Source: an uncultured Slackia sp. (GTDB lineage: Bacteria; Actinomycetota; Coriobacteriia; Coriobacteriales; Eggerthellaceae). From it: 64,000 nt of DNA. The notes below the pieces were generated by a model. The model was not told the DNA's origin, did no database searches, and was given only the letters and a program-made list of their open reading frames with translations. The stretch covers positions 1-64,000 of the forward strand of contig NZ_CAUHPG010000002.1 of assembly GCF_959608125.1 (NCBI RefSeq), written 5' to 3'. Each line of letters opens with the position of its first letter. Position 1 is the stretch's first letter. The position numbers and the translations under genes are program-made. This document shows, piece by piece, positions 46,079 to 55,446 of this stretch.

Positions 46079-46936
46079 TTAGTCGATATCTCCCAGGTCG
46101 AACGCGTCGGAAGCGTCGCCGTAGCCGCTCAGGTCCTTTTCGACCGTCGAAGGCTTCGGGGTGACGGGAAGGGTCACGGGCGTCGCAGGGGCGGCAGACA
46201 CGGGTGCGGTATAGCTCGGAGCGACCGCTCCGGTAGCGCCGGCGGGAACGGCCTTGTGCACCGGGGCCTGGCTCGGACCGGCAAAGCGGGCATGCGCGCG
46301 CTTCTTGCCGTCTTTCTTGGCCAGCTCGTCCTCGACGTCGTCGAGCTTGGAGCTCGCGTCGTCGATGAACGCCCTCAAAGCCTCCGCGTAGACCTCGCAG
46401 GTCTCCTTGTGAGAGCGGTCGAGCTCGTCGATGGCATCCTCGATGCGGGCCTTCTCGGCATTGGCGCGATCGATGATATCTGCGGCGTCAGATTCGGCAT
46501 CGGCCTTGATGCGCTTTGCTTCGCCGTTTGCGGCGTCGATGACTTCCTTGGCAGAACGCTGGGCGGTCACGAGCGCGTTGGCGATGGCAGAGGCGTCGTT
46601 TTCCTTCTCGGAAAGCTGACGCTCGAGCTCGGCGATGCGCGCATCTTTCTCGTCATCGGTCAGAGGAGCGGCCTCCTGCTCGGCGGGCTCGTCATCCACC
46701 TGCACAGGAAGCGCGGGCTCGGCAAAGGCGGCATCCATATCCATAGGCTCGTCGTCATCGTAGGAGATGCCGTTCTCGAGCTCGTGGATGCGTGCGGTCA
46801 GCTCGTCGATTTCGGCATTGAGACCGTCGATTTCGGCAGCGACGTGCTCGAGGAACACATCGACTTCGTCGACGTCGTAGCCCTTGCGGTCGACCGTGAA
46901 GCTTTGGTTATGAATTTCTTCGGAAGTGATAGCCAT
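46079..46936 (-). CDS. divIVA: DivIVA-family cell division/polarity protein
   Basis: A 285-residue coiled-coil protein that recognises curved membrane and places growth or division machinery. The N-terminal SEEIHNQSFTVDRKGYDVDEVDVFL is the family's membrane-binding signature. A long Glu/Ala/Lys coiled coil follows (about 90-200), and the C-terminus is Pro/Ala-rich. An acidic insertion (about 55-90) interrupts the two coils. It stands with yggT and sepF, as in many Gram-positive bacteria. Confidence 0.93.
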   Translation of the reverse strand: MAITSEEIHNQSFTVDRKGYDVDEVDVFLEHVAAEIDGLNAEIDELTARIHELENGISYDDDEPMDMDAAFAEPALPVQVDDEPAEQEAAPLTDDEKDARIAELERQLSEKENDASAIANALVTAQRSAKEVIDAANGEAKRIKADAESDAADIIDRANAEKARIEDAIDELDRSHKETCEVYAEALRAFIDDASSKLDDVEDELAKKDGKKRAHARFAGPSQAPVHKAVPAGATGAVAPSYTAPVSAAPATPVTLPVTPKPSTVEKDLSGYGDASDAFDLGDID

Positions 46937-46968
46937 GACAGCTCCTTAACGCGTATCGAGATGCCGAT

Positions 46969-47223
46969 CTAGAGAATGCCCACGATCAGCCGTACAGCGA
47001 ATTGTAATACAAGCAGTGCGAAAATCGGCGATACGTCCACCATCCCGCCGATCGGAGGGATGAATCTTCTGAAAAGATCGAGAAACGGATCGCATACCTT
47101 GCCCAACACGGTGTCGATGTCGGCGATGATGCCGCTCTTCTGCGGAATCCAGGACATGAGCACGTACACGAACAGGATCATCGTGTACACGTCGGCCAAG
47201 GAGACGATGAGATATTCGAGCAT
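46969..47223 (-). CDS. YggT-family membrane protein
   Basis: An 84-residue protein with two membrane spans. It has LSWI-like LMSWIPQ and DPFLDLFRRFIPPIGGMVDVSPIFALLVL, which define the family. Commonly found beside sepF and divIVA and linked to division or osmotic stress, without a known reaction. Its ATG is directly next to the sepF stop codon. Confidence 0.93.
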   Translation of the reverse strand: MLEYLIVSLADVYTMILFVYVLMSWIPQKSGIIADIDTVLGKVCDPFLDLFRRFIPPIGGMVDVSPIFALLVLQFAVRLIVGIL

Positions 47224-48069
47224 TTACATCAGCCCCTGGTCGCGCAGACGGTTGGTCTCGCCCTCCGTAAGGCCGGCACCGCGCGTCAAGGCGAACACAT
47301 GTCCCGAAACGCACTCGACGCGCGCATCGAGCGCGCAGGCGACGCCGAAGCTGAAATCGAGAATGCGCTTCCCCAGGGCATCAGGCGTGCTGCGCAGCGA
47401 AAGCACTGCGACGTCGCCTGCCTTGAGGATCTTCGCGATACGCTCGGCATCGGCGTAGCTTTCGGGCTTGATCACGGTCAGGATGCGCGTCGCACGCTGC
47501 ACGATACGCGGCTGGGTCTGGGCGGGCGCAGGTGCGGCAGCCTGAGGCTGCACATCGGCCGCGGGAATCGCGGGCATGGCAGGCACGTCCTGAACCGCGG
47601 CGAAAGCGCCGGTCTGCGCGGAAGAGACGGACACGGGGGTCTTCGCAGCGTGTGCGCCCTGGCTGGGCGGCGCGGGCTCGAAAGAGGTGTCGAAAGGAGC
47701 GGGACGCTGCTCCTCGACAGAAGTCGGGCGCTCGGCACGGGCCGCAGCGTCGATCGCGTCTTCATTAGGCGTGTACTGGGTATGCGCGCGCACATCGTCG
47801 GCCGTTACGAGTTTCGGCATTTGAGGAGCGAACGATACAGTAGCCGCCGCGTCTTTGCGAGGCTCGCGCGCATAGTCGGCGTTGTCGTCGAACGCGTACT
47901 CGCCGAAATCCTCCTGGTCGAAATCGTCGTAGGAGTCGTCATAGCGATCATCATGCGGATCTTCATGCGAGGAAGACGGACGCGCATGCGAAGCGTCCTT
48001 GAACCCGAAGCGGTCTTTGAAATCGAGACGATCCTTCAAATCGTCGAGTTTGGGGATCTTCAAATCCAT
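47224..48069 (-). CDS. sepF: Cell division protein SepF
   Basis: A 281-residue FtsZ anchor. The C-terminal SepF core (about 195-275: ILTVIKPESYADAERIAKILKAGDVAVLSL to LDFSFGVACALDARVECVSGHVFAL) is well kept. The N-terminal start is an amphipathic helix region. A ~130-residue Asp-rich then Pro/Ala-rich linker makes it almost twice the usual 150 residues. As this cluster has no ftsA, SepF is the likely membrane tether for FtsZ. Confidence 0.92.
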   Translation of the reverse strand: MDLKIPKLDDLKDRLDFKDRFGFKDASHARPSSSHEDPHDDRYDDSYDDFDQEDFGEYAFDDNADYAREPRKDAAATVSFAPQMPKLVTADDVRAHTQYTPNEDAIDAAARAERPTSVEEQRPAPFDTSFEPAPPSQGAHAAKTPVSVSSAQTGAFAAVQDVPAMPAIPAADVQPQAAAPAPAQTQPRIVQRATRILTVIKPESYADAERIAKILKAGDVAVLSLRSTPDALGKRILDFSFGVACALDARVECVSGHVFALTRGAGLTEGETNRLRDQGLM

Positions 48070-48100
48070 GTTGTTTCACCTTATCCTTCGAGCGAGACCG

Positions 48101-48796
48101 TTAGCTCGCATAGTCGTCGCTGAAAATGGCGCGGCCGACGCGCACCATGGTAGCCCCTTGGGGGACGGCTTCGAGATAGTCGTCGCTCATCCCCATGGAA
48201 AGTTCATGCAGATCGATGCCCCGCACGCCGCAGCGCTCCAGCTTGTCGCGCATCGTATCGCGCAGGATGCGCAAGTCGGCGAACGTGGCCCGCGCGTCTT
48301 CAAGGCTTCCGCGCATAGCCATGGTCATCAGGCCCGCCACGCGTACGTGCTTCAGCTTGCTGCACGCCATCAGCATATCGAACAATTCGTCAGGCTGCAC
48401 GCCTTGTTTGTTCTCTTCGCCGTCGTTGACCTCGATAAGCACGTCCTGCACGATACCCAGTCCTTCGGCCAGGCGATCGATTTTCTCGGCATGGCTTCGT
48501 TCGCACAGCGAATGGATCAGGCAGGCGCGACCCACGACCGTGGAAAGCTGACGCGACTGGATATTTCCAATGAAGTGCCAGCGCTCGTCGGGAAACGCGT
48601 CGTGCTTGCGCGCAAGCTCCTGCGGGCGGTTCTCGCCGAAGTCATGGATGCCTGCGGCGACGGCCTCTTCGACCGCCTCGAGGCCCACTGTCTTCGACAC
48701 GCCGATGATCGTCACCTCGTCCGCGCTGCGCCCGCTTGCTTCGCAAGACGCGCGCACTTCGTGCGCGATCCGCTCGTATCGTTGCTTCAGAGCCAT
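48101..48796 (-). CDS. YggS-type PLP homeostasis protein
   Basis: A 231-residue PLP-binding protein with an alanine-racemase-like barrel. IIGVSKT has the PLP lysine, and FGENRPQEL, WHFIGNIQSRQ, and LSMGMSDDY match the family. It overlaps the start of pgeF by 10 bp on its 5' side. Its role is vitamin B6 balance; it has no enzyme reaction. Confidence 0.93.
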   Translation of the reverse strand: MALKQRYERIAHEVRASCEASGRSADEVTIIGVSKTVGLEAVEEAVAAGIHDFGENRPQELARKHDAFPDERWHFIGNIQSRQLSTVVGRACLIHSLCERSHAEKIDRLAEGLGIVQDVLIEVNDGEENKQGVQPDELFDMLMACSKLKHVRVAGLMTMAMRGSLEDARATFADLRILRDTMRDKLERCGVRGIDLHELSMGMSDDYLEAVPQGATMVRVGRAIFSDDYAS

Positions 48797-49662
48797 GGAT
48801 CCGCCCTCCTCGCGTCATCAGAAACCCTGACCGCCACCGCCGCATGGCGGCCGCAGCATCCCTTGGATGCCCGGTAGGAATAATACCGGCGTCCGGCGTC
48901 GCATACCGTGCAAGCCTGCGCATCGACGATGCGGTCCGCATCGACCCCGCATGCCCGAAGGCCCGCACGAAGCGCCTTCGCCATGTCGACGAAGGGCCCG
49001 GGCAAAACGACCTCGTCGCCGAACTCGTCGGAAAAGACCTGGGCCACCTCGGCCCCCACCTCGAAATGGCAGCTTCGGATATGAGGGCCGATATAGACGT
49101 TGAGCTGCGAGGGCGCAACGCCTTCTTCCTCGCACAGACGCGCGACGGCCTTCTCGGCGATGCGCGCGACCACGCCGCGCCACCCCGCATGCACCACCGC
49201 GAACGCGCCCGTGGGAGCCACGACGATCACGGGGACGCAATCGGCGAAGCACAGAAGCGCCGCGGTGTCGGGACATGCGACGACCACGCTGTCGGCCCCC
49301 TGCGCCGCGCAATCGGCGCACTCCTCCGCATCGCGCGCATCGCGGCAGGTCACGATGACATCGCCGTGGACCTGATGCGGCTGGATGCAAAAGGCGTCGG
49401 CCGCGCCGAGCGCCGCAAGCAAGGTCGCCTTGTTCTGCTCCACATGGACGGGGTCGTCGCCGACGTGGCCGCCCAGGTTCAAAGAATCGTACGGGGCGAG
49501 GCTTGCGCCGCCCGTGCGCTGCGTGAAGCCGACGCGAACGCCCGTCGCGGCGTAGAGCGCATCATCGGTTATGAGCGTGCATGAAGAAAAGCGACCCTCG
49601 GAAAGCCGAGGGAACGGCATATCGAGGGTCGCTGATTCATGCGATGAGACGTTCGTCGTCAT
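48787..49662 (-). CDS. pgeF: Peptidoglycan editing factor PgeF (DUF152/laccase-like)
   Basis: A 291-residue protein of the purine nucleosidase / multicopper-like YfiH family. The metal ligands are visible in QPHQVHGD, ADCVPV and HAGWRG, and the final GPHIRSCHFEV is diagnostic. In E. coli it clears wrong amino acids from peptidoglycan precursors. It lies just downstream of ftsZ, before yggS. Confidence 0.92.
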   Translation of the reverse strand: MTTNVSSHESATLDMPFPRLSEGRFSSCTLITDDALYAATGVRVGFTQRTGGASLAPYDSLNLGGHVGDDPVHVEQNKATLLAALGAADAFCIQPHQVHGDVIVTCRDARDAEECADCAAQGADSVVVACPDTAALLCFADCVPVIVVAPTGAFAVVHAGWRGVVARIAEKAVARLCEEEGVAPSQLNVYIGPHIRSCHFEVGAEVAQVFSDEFGDEVVLPGPFVDMAKALRAGLRACGVDADRIVDAQACTVCDAGRRYYSYRASKGCCGRHAAVAVRVSDDARRADPWL

Positions 49663-49683
49663 ATCGCCTGATACCTATGTCTC

Positions 49684-50820
49684 TTAGCGGCGGCGCAGGA
49701 AATCGGGGATGTACTCCTCGTCCGCGATGCGGGTCGAAGCGGCGTTCGCCGACGTTGCGACCGGGGACGTGGGATGGCTCTGGTTGGACGTGTAGGTGTC
49801 GCGAACCGGCGCCGTGGAGGCGAACAGGTCGTTGCGCGCGTTGTCGAAGTCCATGACTGCCTGCGTGGTGCGGGAGAAGCCGGTGGCGATGATGGTGATG
49901 CGCACCTGATCGCCCAGGCCCTCGTCGATAATCTGGCCGTAGATGATGTTGGCGTCTTCGTCCACGACGGCTTCCATGGCACGTGCAGCGGCATCGACCT
50001 CGGCGAGCGTGAGCTCCGGGCCGCCCGCGATGGAGAACAGAACACGGCTGGCACCCTGGATGGAGGCCTCGAGCAGGTTGGAGTTGATAGCCTGCGTGGC
50101 GGCATCGAGCGCGCGATTCTCGCCCGAACCGTAGCCGATGCCCATCATTGCGGTGCCGGCGTCCTTCATGACGGTACGGATGTCGGCGAAGTCGAGGTTG
50201 ATCAGGCCGGGGATGGTGATCAGGTCGGTCACGCCCTGGATCCCTTGACGCAGCGTATCGTCCGCGATGCGGAACGCGTCGAGCATGGAGGTCTTCTTAT
50301 CGATGACCTCGAGCAGGCGGTCGTTGGGGATGACGATGAGGGTGTCGACCTTCTGGGACAGCAGATCGCAGCCCTGCTCGGCCTGGTTGCGACGCAGGCG
50401 GCCTTCGAAGCCGAAGGGCTTGGTGACGACGCCGACGGTCAGCGCGCCGATTTCCTCGCGCGCGATTTCAGCGACGACGGGAGCGGCGCCCGTGCCGGTA
50501 CCGCCGCCTTCGCCTGCGGTGACGAAGACCATATCGGCCTCGGCAAGCGCTTCGCGGATTTCCGCACGGGATTCCTCGGCGGCCTGGCAGCCGATTTCAG
50601 GATTGGCGCCTGCGCCAAGGCCTCGGGTCAGCTCTTCGCCGATGTGGATGGTCTTGTCGGCGCTCGAAAGGAGCAGGGCCTGCTTGTCGGTGTTCACCGC
50701 GATGAACTCGACACCTTTCAGGCCGGCCTCGACCATACGGTTGACGGCGTTGGTGCCGCCTCCGCCTACGCCCACGACCTTGATGACGGCCAGGTGCTCA
50801 GAACCAATAGTTTTAGGCAT
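49684..50820 (-). CDS. ftsZ: Cell division GTPase FtsZ
   Basis: A 378-residue tubulin homologue that builds the division ring. The GTP motif GEGGGTGTGAAPVVA, the T7-loop region FADIRTVMKDAGTAMMGIG and the C-terminal tail EEYIPDFLRRR are present. The start (MPKTIGS) has GGAGG 5 nt upstream; a further upstream in-frame ATG overlaps this site. It follows ftsQ directly, with no ftsA between. Confidence 0.96.
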   Translation of the reverse strand: MPKTIGSEHLAVIKVVGVGGGGTNAVNRMVEAGLKGVEFIAVNTDKQALLLSSADKTIHIGEELTRGLGAGANPEIGCQAAEESRAEIREALAEADMVFVTAGEGGGTGTGAAPVVAEIAREEIGALTVGVVTKPFGFEGRLRRNQAEQGCDLLSQKVDTLIVIPNDRLLEVIDKKTSMLDAFRIADDTLRQGIQGVTDLITIPGLINLDFADIRTVMKDAGTAMMGIGYGSGENRALDAATQAINSNLLEASIQGASRVLFSIAGGPELTLAEVDAAARAMEAVVDEDANIIYGQIIDEGLGDQVRITIIATGFSRTTQAVMDFDNARNDLFASTAPVRDTYTSNQSHPTSPVATSANAASTRIADEEYIPDFLRRR

Positions 50821-50999
50821 CGTATCCTCCATGCGTGCTACATATCCAGCGCGTTTCTTTGCGTCGCATTATCTCAAACAATCTGCCGGCTATCGTTAAG
50901 AAAGCATGACAGATTCACTTTACACGAACTCTATGAGTTTGCAAGAAACGATGACGGGGCGTAACCCATCATCGTCGAAGTTCCACGATATCGCAGCCG

Positions 51000-52010
51000 C
51001 TACGTCGTGCGCCACGTGGGACTCGTCGCCACGCGGACGTTGATATAGGACACGCTGCCAGGGTGATCGGCCATGATCTGCAGGCAGACGCGCTCTTTGT
51101 CCCTGATATCGTCGGCGGAGCCGAAGGCGATCTCGATGTTGGAATCGAGGGTGATCGTGGTGTTCTCGGTCGACGTAGCCGACACCGTCTTCACTTGGTT
51201 TTTGAGGTCGGTGGTCAGGCCCGTGACGATATCGAGGGCGTTGACGATGCTTTCGTCGTTGCAATACGTGCCCACTTCGGGAGCGACGCCATAGGCGACG
51301 TCTTTGATCGAAAGGACCTCGGCTTTGTCCTCGTAGATCTTGGGGCTGATCGACGCGGCCGCCTCGCTTCCTTCTTCAGGAATGGCGCACAGCCACATGC
51401 CGTCGACCGACAAAGCCCACTCCTCGATCGACTTGCCCTCGTCGACACTCACCTCGACCACGGCGCCGATGGCGCGCTCGGTCACGGCGAGGTTGAGCGT
51501 CTCGGGAAAAATCCTCTGCACGTCGACGTCGGCGACCCAGGCATCGCGCAGGATGCTGCTTTTGATCGCACCCGTATCGACTCTGAGAAGCGTGGTGTCG
51601 CTCGGCACGTTGGCGAGCTGGGTCATCTCGGCAGACGTGAGATGCTCGACGCCCGACACCGTGACTTGCCTGATCGAAAACAAATTCGAGAAATACACGC
51701 CGGCGATACCTGCGGCCAACACGGCCAGAACGCCCAACAACACGAACACCTTTGCCATATGAGCGCGATAGGTCCTATTCACACGGGCGTCGCGACTCAT
51801 TTGACCCTGCGCGAGAGACCCGACCTTGACCGTGGAGACGCGCGGCTGAGCGCTGCCGAAATCTCGTTTGGCATAAGGCGATACCGTACGCGGCGAAGGC
51901 CTGCCCGCCGTGCGCGGCGGTCTGGTCGTGCTGCCACGGGGGATGTTCACTTGGGCCTTCGAAGCGCGCCGCGGCTGGGGCGCCGATCGACGGTTATTGC
52001 GGGAAGCCAA
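51000..52010 (-). CDS. ftsQ: Cell division protein FtsQ/DivIB
   Basis: A ~336-residue bitopic division protein. A long basic, Pro/Arg-rich cytoplasmic tail (about 85 residues) comes before one membrane span (VFVLLGVLAVLAAGIAGVYF). The POTRA domain follows (IRQVTVSGVEHLTSAEMTQLA). The likely start is TTG with GGAGG 9 nt upstream, overlapping the murB end by 17 bp; a longer frame from a TTG at 52031 is possible. Confidence 0.88.
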   Translation of the reverse strand: MASRNNRRSAPQPRRASKAQVNIPRGSTTRPPRTAGRPSPRTVSPYAKRDFGSAQPRVSTVKVGSLAQGQMSRDARVNRTYRAHMAKVFVLLGVLAVLAAGIAGVYFSNLFSIRQVTVSGVEHLTSAEMTQLANVPSDTTLLRVDTGAIKSSILRDAWVADVDVQRIFPETLNLAVTERAIGAVVEVSVDEGKSIEEWALSVDGMWLCAIPEEGSEAAASISPKIYEDKAEVLSIKDVAYGVAPEVGTYCNDESIVNALDIVTGLTTDLKNQVKTVSATSTENTTITLDSNIEIAFGSADDIRDKERVCLQIMADHPGSVSYINVRVATSPTWRTT

Positions 52011-52905
52011 GGAAACGCACCTCCGGTACAAGCTCGATGCCGTAGCGCTCTGCCACGGCGTTTTGGACGGCGTGAATCAAAGCGAGCACCTCGACGGCGC
52101 GCGCCCCTCCCCTGTTCACGATGAAATTGGCGTGCAGCTCCGAAATCTGGGCGCCGCCGCACGACGCGCCCTTCAGGCCCACGTTCTCGATGAGCCTCCC
52201 CACCGATTCGCGCTCGGGGTTGCGAAACACGCTGCCGCATGACGGCAGCGCGAGCGGCTGGGTGGTGCGGCGGCGTGAAAGCGAACGCTCCATGCGCATG
52301 CGGATTTCCTCGCGATTCCCCTCGTTGGTGGAAAGCTCGCATTCCAGCACGATTTCATCATATGGAAGCGAGGTCTCGCGATAGCCCCACGCGATGTCCG
52401 AGGCATTATAGCGTCGCAGGCCGGTGCCGGGACGAAGCGTGGTGACGGTGCAGACGCGACTGCCGATGTATTCGCGGCTCGTACCTGCATTCATGCGCAG
52501 CGCGCCGCCCACCGTGCCGGGCGTTCCGACGGCGAACTCGAAGCCCGCGCGACCATGCGAGAACGCCTCGCGCACCACATGCGACAGGCGGCAGGCCGAA
52601 CCCACGGAAAACGTCGCGGCATCCTCGTTGTAGCAGCAGGCCGAAAAGCCGCGGCCGAGCGTGATGACCGCTCCGTCGAAGCCTTCGTCGCTGACCAGCA
52701 GGTTGCTGCCCTTGCCCAACGCGACCCAGGGCACGCCCCAAGCGCGCAAAGCCTCGGTCACCCTGGTCAAGGAAGGCAGGGTATCGGCTTGGATATAGTA
52801 GCGGGCAGGCCCGCCTATGCGATACGTCGTATGACGGCTCATCGGCTCGTTTTCGAGAACCGTTCCCTCGAAACGCGGGCCGAACAGGCGTGCGAAAGAC
52901 GACAT
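51994..52905 (-). CDS. murB: UDP-N-acetylenolpyruvylglucosamine reductase MurB
   Basis: A ~303-residue FAD enzyme that makes UDP-MurNAc. HTTYRIGGPARYYI, ALGKGSNLLVSDEGFDGAVI, GTPGTVGGALRMNAGT and the catalytic-Ser region PSCGSVFRNP identify it; the last is followed by GRLIENVGLKG. The start (MSSFARLF) follows a GGCGAG site; the upstream 20 residues are Arg-rich and not family-like. Confidence 0.94.
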   Translation of the reverse strand: MSSFARLFGPRFEGTVLENEPMSRHTTYRIGGPARYYIQADTLPSLTRVTEALRAWGVPWVALGKGSNLLVSDEGFDGAVITLGRGFSACCYNEDAATFSVGSACRLSHVVREAFSHGRAGFEFAVGTPGTVGGALRMNAGTSREYIGSRVCTVTTLRPGTGLRRYNASDIAWGYRETSLPYDEIVLECELSTNEGNREEIRMRMERSLSRRRTTQPLALPSCGSVFRNPERESVGRLIENVGLKGASCGGAQISELHANFIVNRGGARAVEVLALIHAVQNAVAERYGIELVPEVRFLGFPQ

Positions 52906-52915
52906 GCTCGCTCGC

Positions 52916-54301
52916 CTATCGCGCCGCCAGGGCCTCGACGATGCGCGGTCCGAAGCCCGTGACATCGCCTGCGCCCATCGTGATCAGCAGGTCTCCCTCG
53001 CGCAGCTGCTCGAGAACGGCGTCGACCGTGGCGTCTTTGTCGGGCAGATACGTCGCCTTGTCCAAATGGCCTCGCTCGGCCACGGCATCGGCGATGAGCT
53101 TGCCGCTGACGCCCTCGATCGCAGCTTCGCCCGCCGCGTAGACATCCATGACCATGACGGCGTCGGCCGCGTCGAACGCGCCCGCGAATTCGCCGGCGAG
53201 GCTTTGCGTACGCGAGTAGCGGTGCGGCTGGAACAGCACCATGACGCGGTCGAAATCAAGCGCTTTGGCAGCGGCGATCGTCGCCTCGACCTCGGTGGGG
53301 TGATGCGCATAGTCATCGACGACGGTGACGCCTGCGGCCTCGCCGATCAGGTCGAAACGACGGCGGACGCCCGAATAGCCTGCCAAACCCGCGGCCGCGG
53401 CTTCGACATCTTCGCCCAAGGCCCAGATGACGCTCAACACGCCTGCTGCATTGAGGGCGTTATGCACGCCCGGGCTCTTCTCCAGGCGGCATGCGACCGT
53501 ACGGCCATCGGCGAAATGCAGCGTGAACAGCGTCGCGATTCCCTCGGTGCGGTAGTCGAGCACGCGCGTGTCGCACGCCTCGCCGAAGCCGTAGGTGATC
53601 ACGCGCTTGCCGCTGCGACGGGCGAGTTCGGGCAGTGCCGGATCCTCGCCGCACGCCACCACGGCGCCCTCGTCGGGAACCGAGGACATGAAACGCAGAA
53701 ACGTCTCCTTGATTTCCTCGAGACCGCCCGTGTAGTGGTCCAGATGATCCGCTTCGACGTTGGTCACGAGCGCTACGTAGGGCGACAGATTCAAAAACGA
53801 GCCGTCGCTTTCATCCGCCTCGACGACGTAGTATTCGCCGGCGCCCGAAACGGCGTTGGTCTGATAGGCGTCCACGATACCGCCGACCACGAAGGTCGGA
53901 GCAAGGCCGAGCGCGTCGGTGGCGGTGGCGAGCATGGAAGACGTAGTGGTCTTGCCGTGCGTGCCCGCCGCGGCGAGCGTCTTCTTGCCGCGGCCGAGCT
54001 CGGCGAGCATGCGGGCGCGCTGCCACACGTCGATGCCGCGCTCACGCGCCTCGACGAGTTCGGGATTGGTTGCGGGAATGGCGGTGGAAACCACGACCAC
54101 GTCGCAATCGGCAGGCACATTGGCCGCATCATGGCCGATGAATACAGGGATGCCCGCCTCTTCGAGCTGCTGCGTGTAGCGCGAAGCCTTCATATCCGAG
54201 CCGCTTACCTTCATGCCCAGATCGGACGCGACACGGGCGATGCCGCTCATGCCGACGCCGCCGACGCCGATAAAATGGACGCATTTCGCTTCTGAGCTCA
54301 T
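52916..54301 (-). CDS. murC: UDP-N-acetylmuramate-L-alanine ligase MurC
   Basis: A 461-residue Mur ligase that adds L-Ala. HFIGVGGVGMSGIA is the nucleotide-binding start and GTHGKTTTSSMLA the ATP loop. The DDYAHHPTEV segment later is diagnostic. GAGGAGG stands just upstream of the chosen ATG. Followed by murB. Confidence 0.95.
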   Translation of the reverse strand: MSSEAKCVHFIGVGGVGMSGIARVASDLGMKVSGSDMKASRYTQQLEEAGIPVFIGHDAANVPADCDVVVVSTAIPATNPELVEARERGIDVWQRARMLAELGRGKKTLAAAGTHGKTTTSSMLATATDALGLAPTFVVGGIVDAYQTNAVSGAGEYYVVEADESDGSFLNLSPYVALVTNVEADHLDHYTGGLEEIKETFLRFMSSVPDEGAVVACGEDPALPELARRSGKRVITYGFGEACDTRVLDYRTEGIATLFTLHFADGRTVACRLEKSPGVHNALNAAGVLSVIWALGEDVEAAAAGLAGYSGVRRRFDLIGEAAGVTVVDDYAHHPTEVEATIAAAKALDFDRVMVLFQPHRYSRTQSLAGEFAGAFDAADAVMVMDVYAAGEAAIEGVSGKLIADAVAERGHLDKATYLPDKDATVDAVLEQLREGDLLITMGAGDVTGFGPRIVEALAAR

Positions 54302-54345
54302 CAAATTCCTCCTCGAAGATATTTCGAACAAGCATTGTAGACGGT

Positions 54346-55446
54346 TTACCCCGCATCCGCGATGCGGCACACAACATCCGCCAAGTTGGCCGCAGCGTCC
54401 TGGGTCTTGAAGCCCGCCGCCGCATCATGCATGCGTTCGCGCAGCTCCGCATCGTCGACCAACGCGAACAGCTTCTCGGCGAACGCCGAGCCGTCCAGCT
54501 CGTCGTCACGCTGCATGTACGCCGCGCCGCTCGCCACATAGGCCTCGGCGTTGGTGGTCTGATGGTCTTCGGCCGCGAACGGGAACGGCACCAGCAGGGC
54601 GGGAAGCCCGATCGCCGAGATCTCGGCGAGCGAGGTCGCTCCCGCGCGCGAGATGGCGCAGTCGGCCGCTACGAGCGTTTCGGCCATACGGTCCTGGTAG
54701 GCCATGACCGTCCAACGCTTCGCCTCGTCGGAAGTCAAGGAGAGCTCCTCTTTCACCGCATCGAACTCCTTCGGACCCGTGATATGCACCACATAGAGAT
54801 TCTCGCGGGCAAGCAGCTCTTCTTTCAATGCGCCGACGGCTTTGTTGATATGACGCGCGCCCAGGCTTCCGCCGAACACGAGAAGCATCACAGCGTCGTC
54901 GGGAATGCCGAGCATGCTCCTGCCCTGCTCGCGCGTGGCGTTCAACACCGAAGATCGCACGGGATTGCCCGTCAGCACGATCTTGGACCGGTCGGCGATG
55001 TCTTTGCCCGCCGCCTCATAAGTCAAGGCCACGGCCTTGGCTCGCTTGCCCAAGAACTTATTCGCCATGCCCATGACCGAATTCTGCTCGTGCATCGCCA
55101 GGGGAATGTCGAGCGAAGCGGCCGCCAGGCCCACGGGGATGCAGACGTATCCGCCGAATCCCACCACGGCATCGGGGCGCACCTCGCGCATCCAGCGCTT
55201 GGCCTTGCGCGCCGAGGCAGCGATCTTCGCCGTCGAGGTGATCAGCGTCCACGGCTTCTGACGGTCGAAACCCGCTGCCTCGAAGGGCACGAATTCGATG
55301 CCCGCCTGAGGCACGAGCCGCGCCTCGACGCCGGTCGGCGTGCCCGCGAAGCAGACCTCATGGCCGCGGGCGCACAGCTCTTCGGCAAGCGCAAGAGCGG
55401 GATTGATATGTCCGGCGGTTCCTCCGCCTGAAAGCACGACCTTCAT
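54346..55446 (-). CDS. murG: N-acetylglucosaminyltransferase MurG
   Basis: A 366-residue glycosyltransferase that makes lipid II from lipid I. SGGGTAGHINPALALAEEL, GFGGYVCIP, MHEQNSVMG and GGSLGARHIN match the family, and SRAGATSLAEI binds UDP-GlcNAc. The ATG overlaps the ftsW stop (ATGA) and follows GGGGAAGG. Confidence 0.95.
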   Translation of the reverse strand: MKVVLSGGGTAGHINPALALAEELCARGHEVCFAGTPTGVEARLVPQAGIEFVPFEAAGFDRQKPWTLITSTAKIAASARKAKRWMREVRPDAVVGFGGYVCIPVGLAAASLDIPLAMHEQNSVMGMANKFLGKRAKAVALTYEAAGKDIADRSKIVLTGNPVRSSVLNATREQGRSMLGIPDDAVMLLVFGGSLGARHINKAVGALKEELLARENLYVVHITGPKEFDAVKEELSLTSDEAKRWTVMAYQDRMAETLVAADCAISRAGATSLAEISAIGLPALLVPFPFAAEDHQTTNAEAYVASGAAYMQRDDELDGSAFAEKLFALVDDAELRERMHDAAAGFKTQDAAANLADVVCRIADAG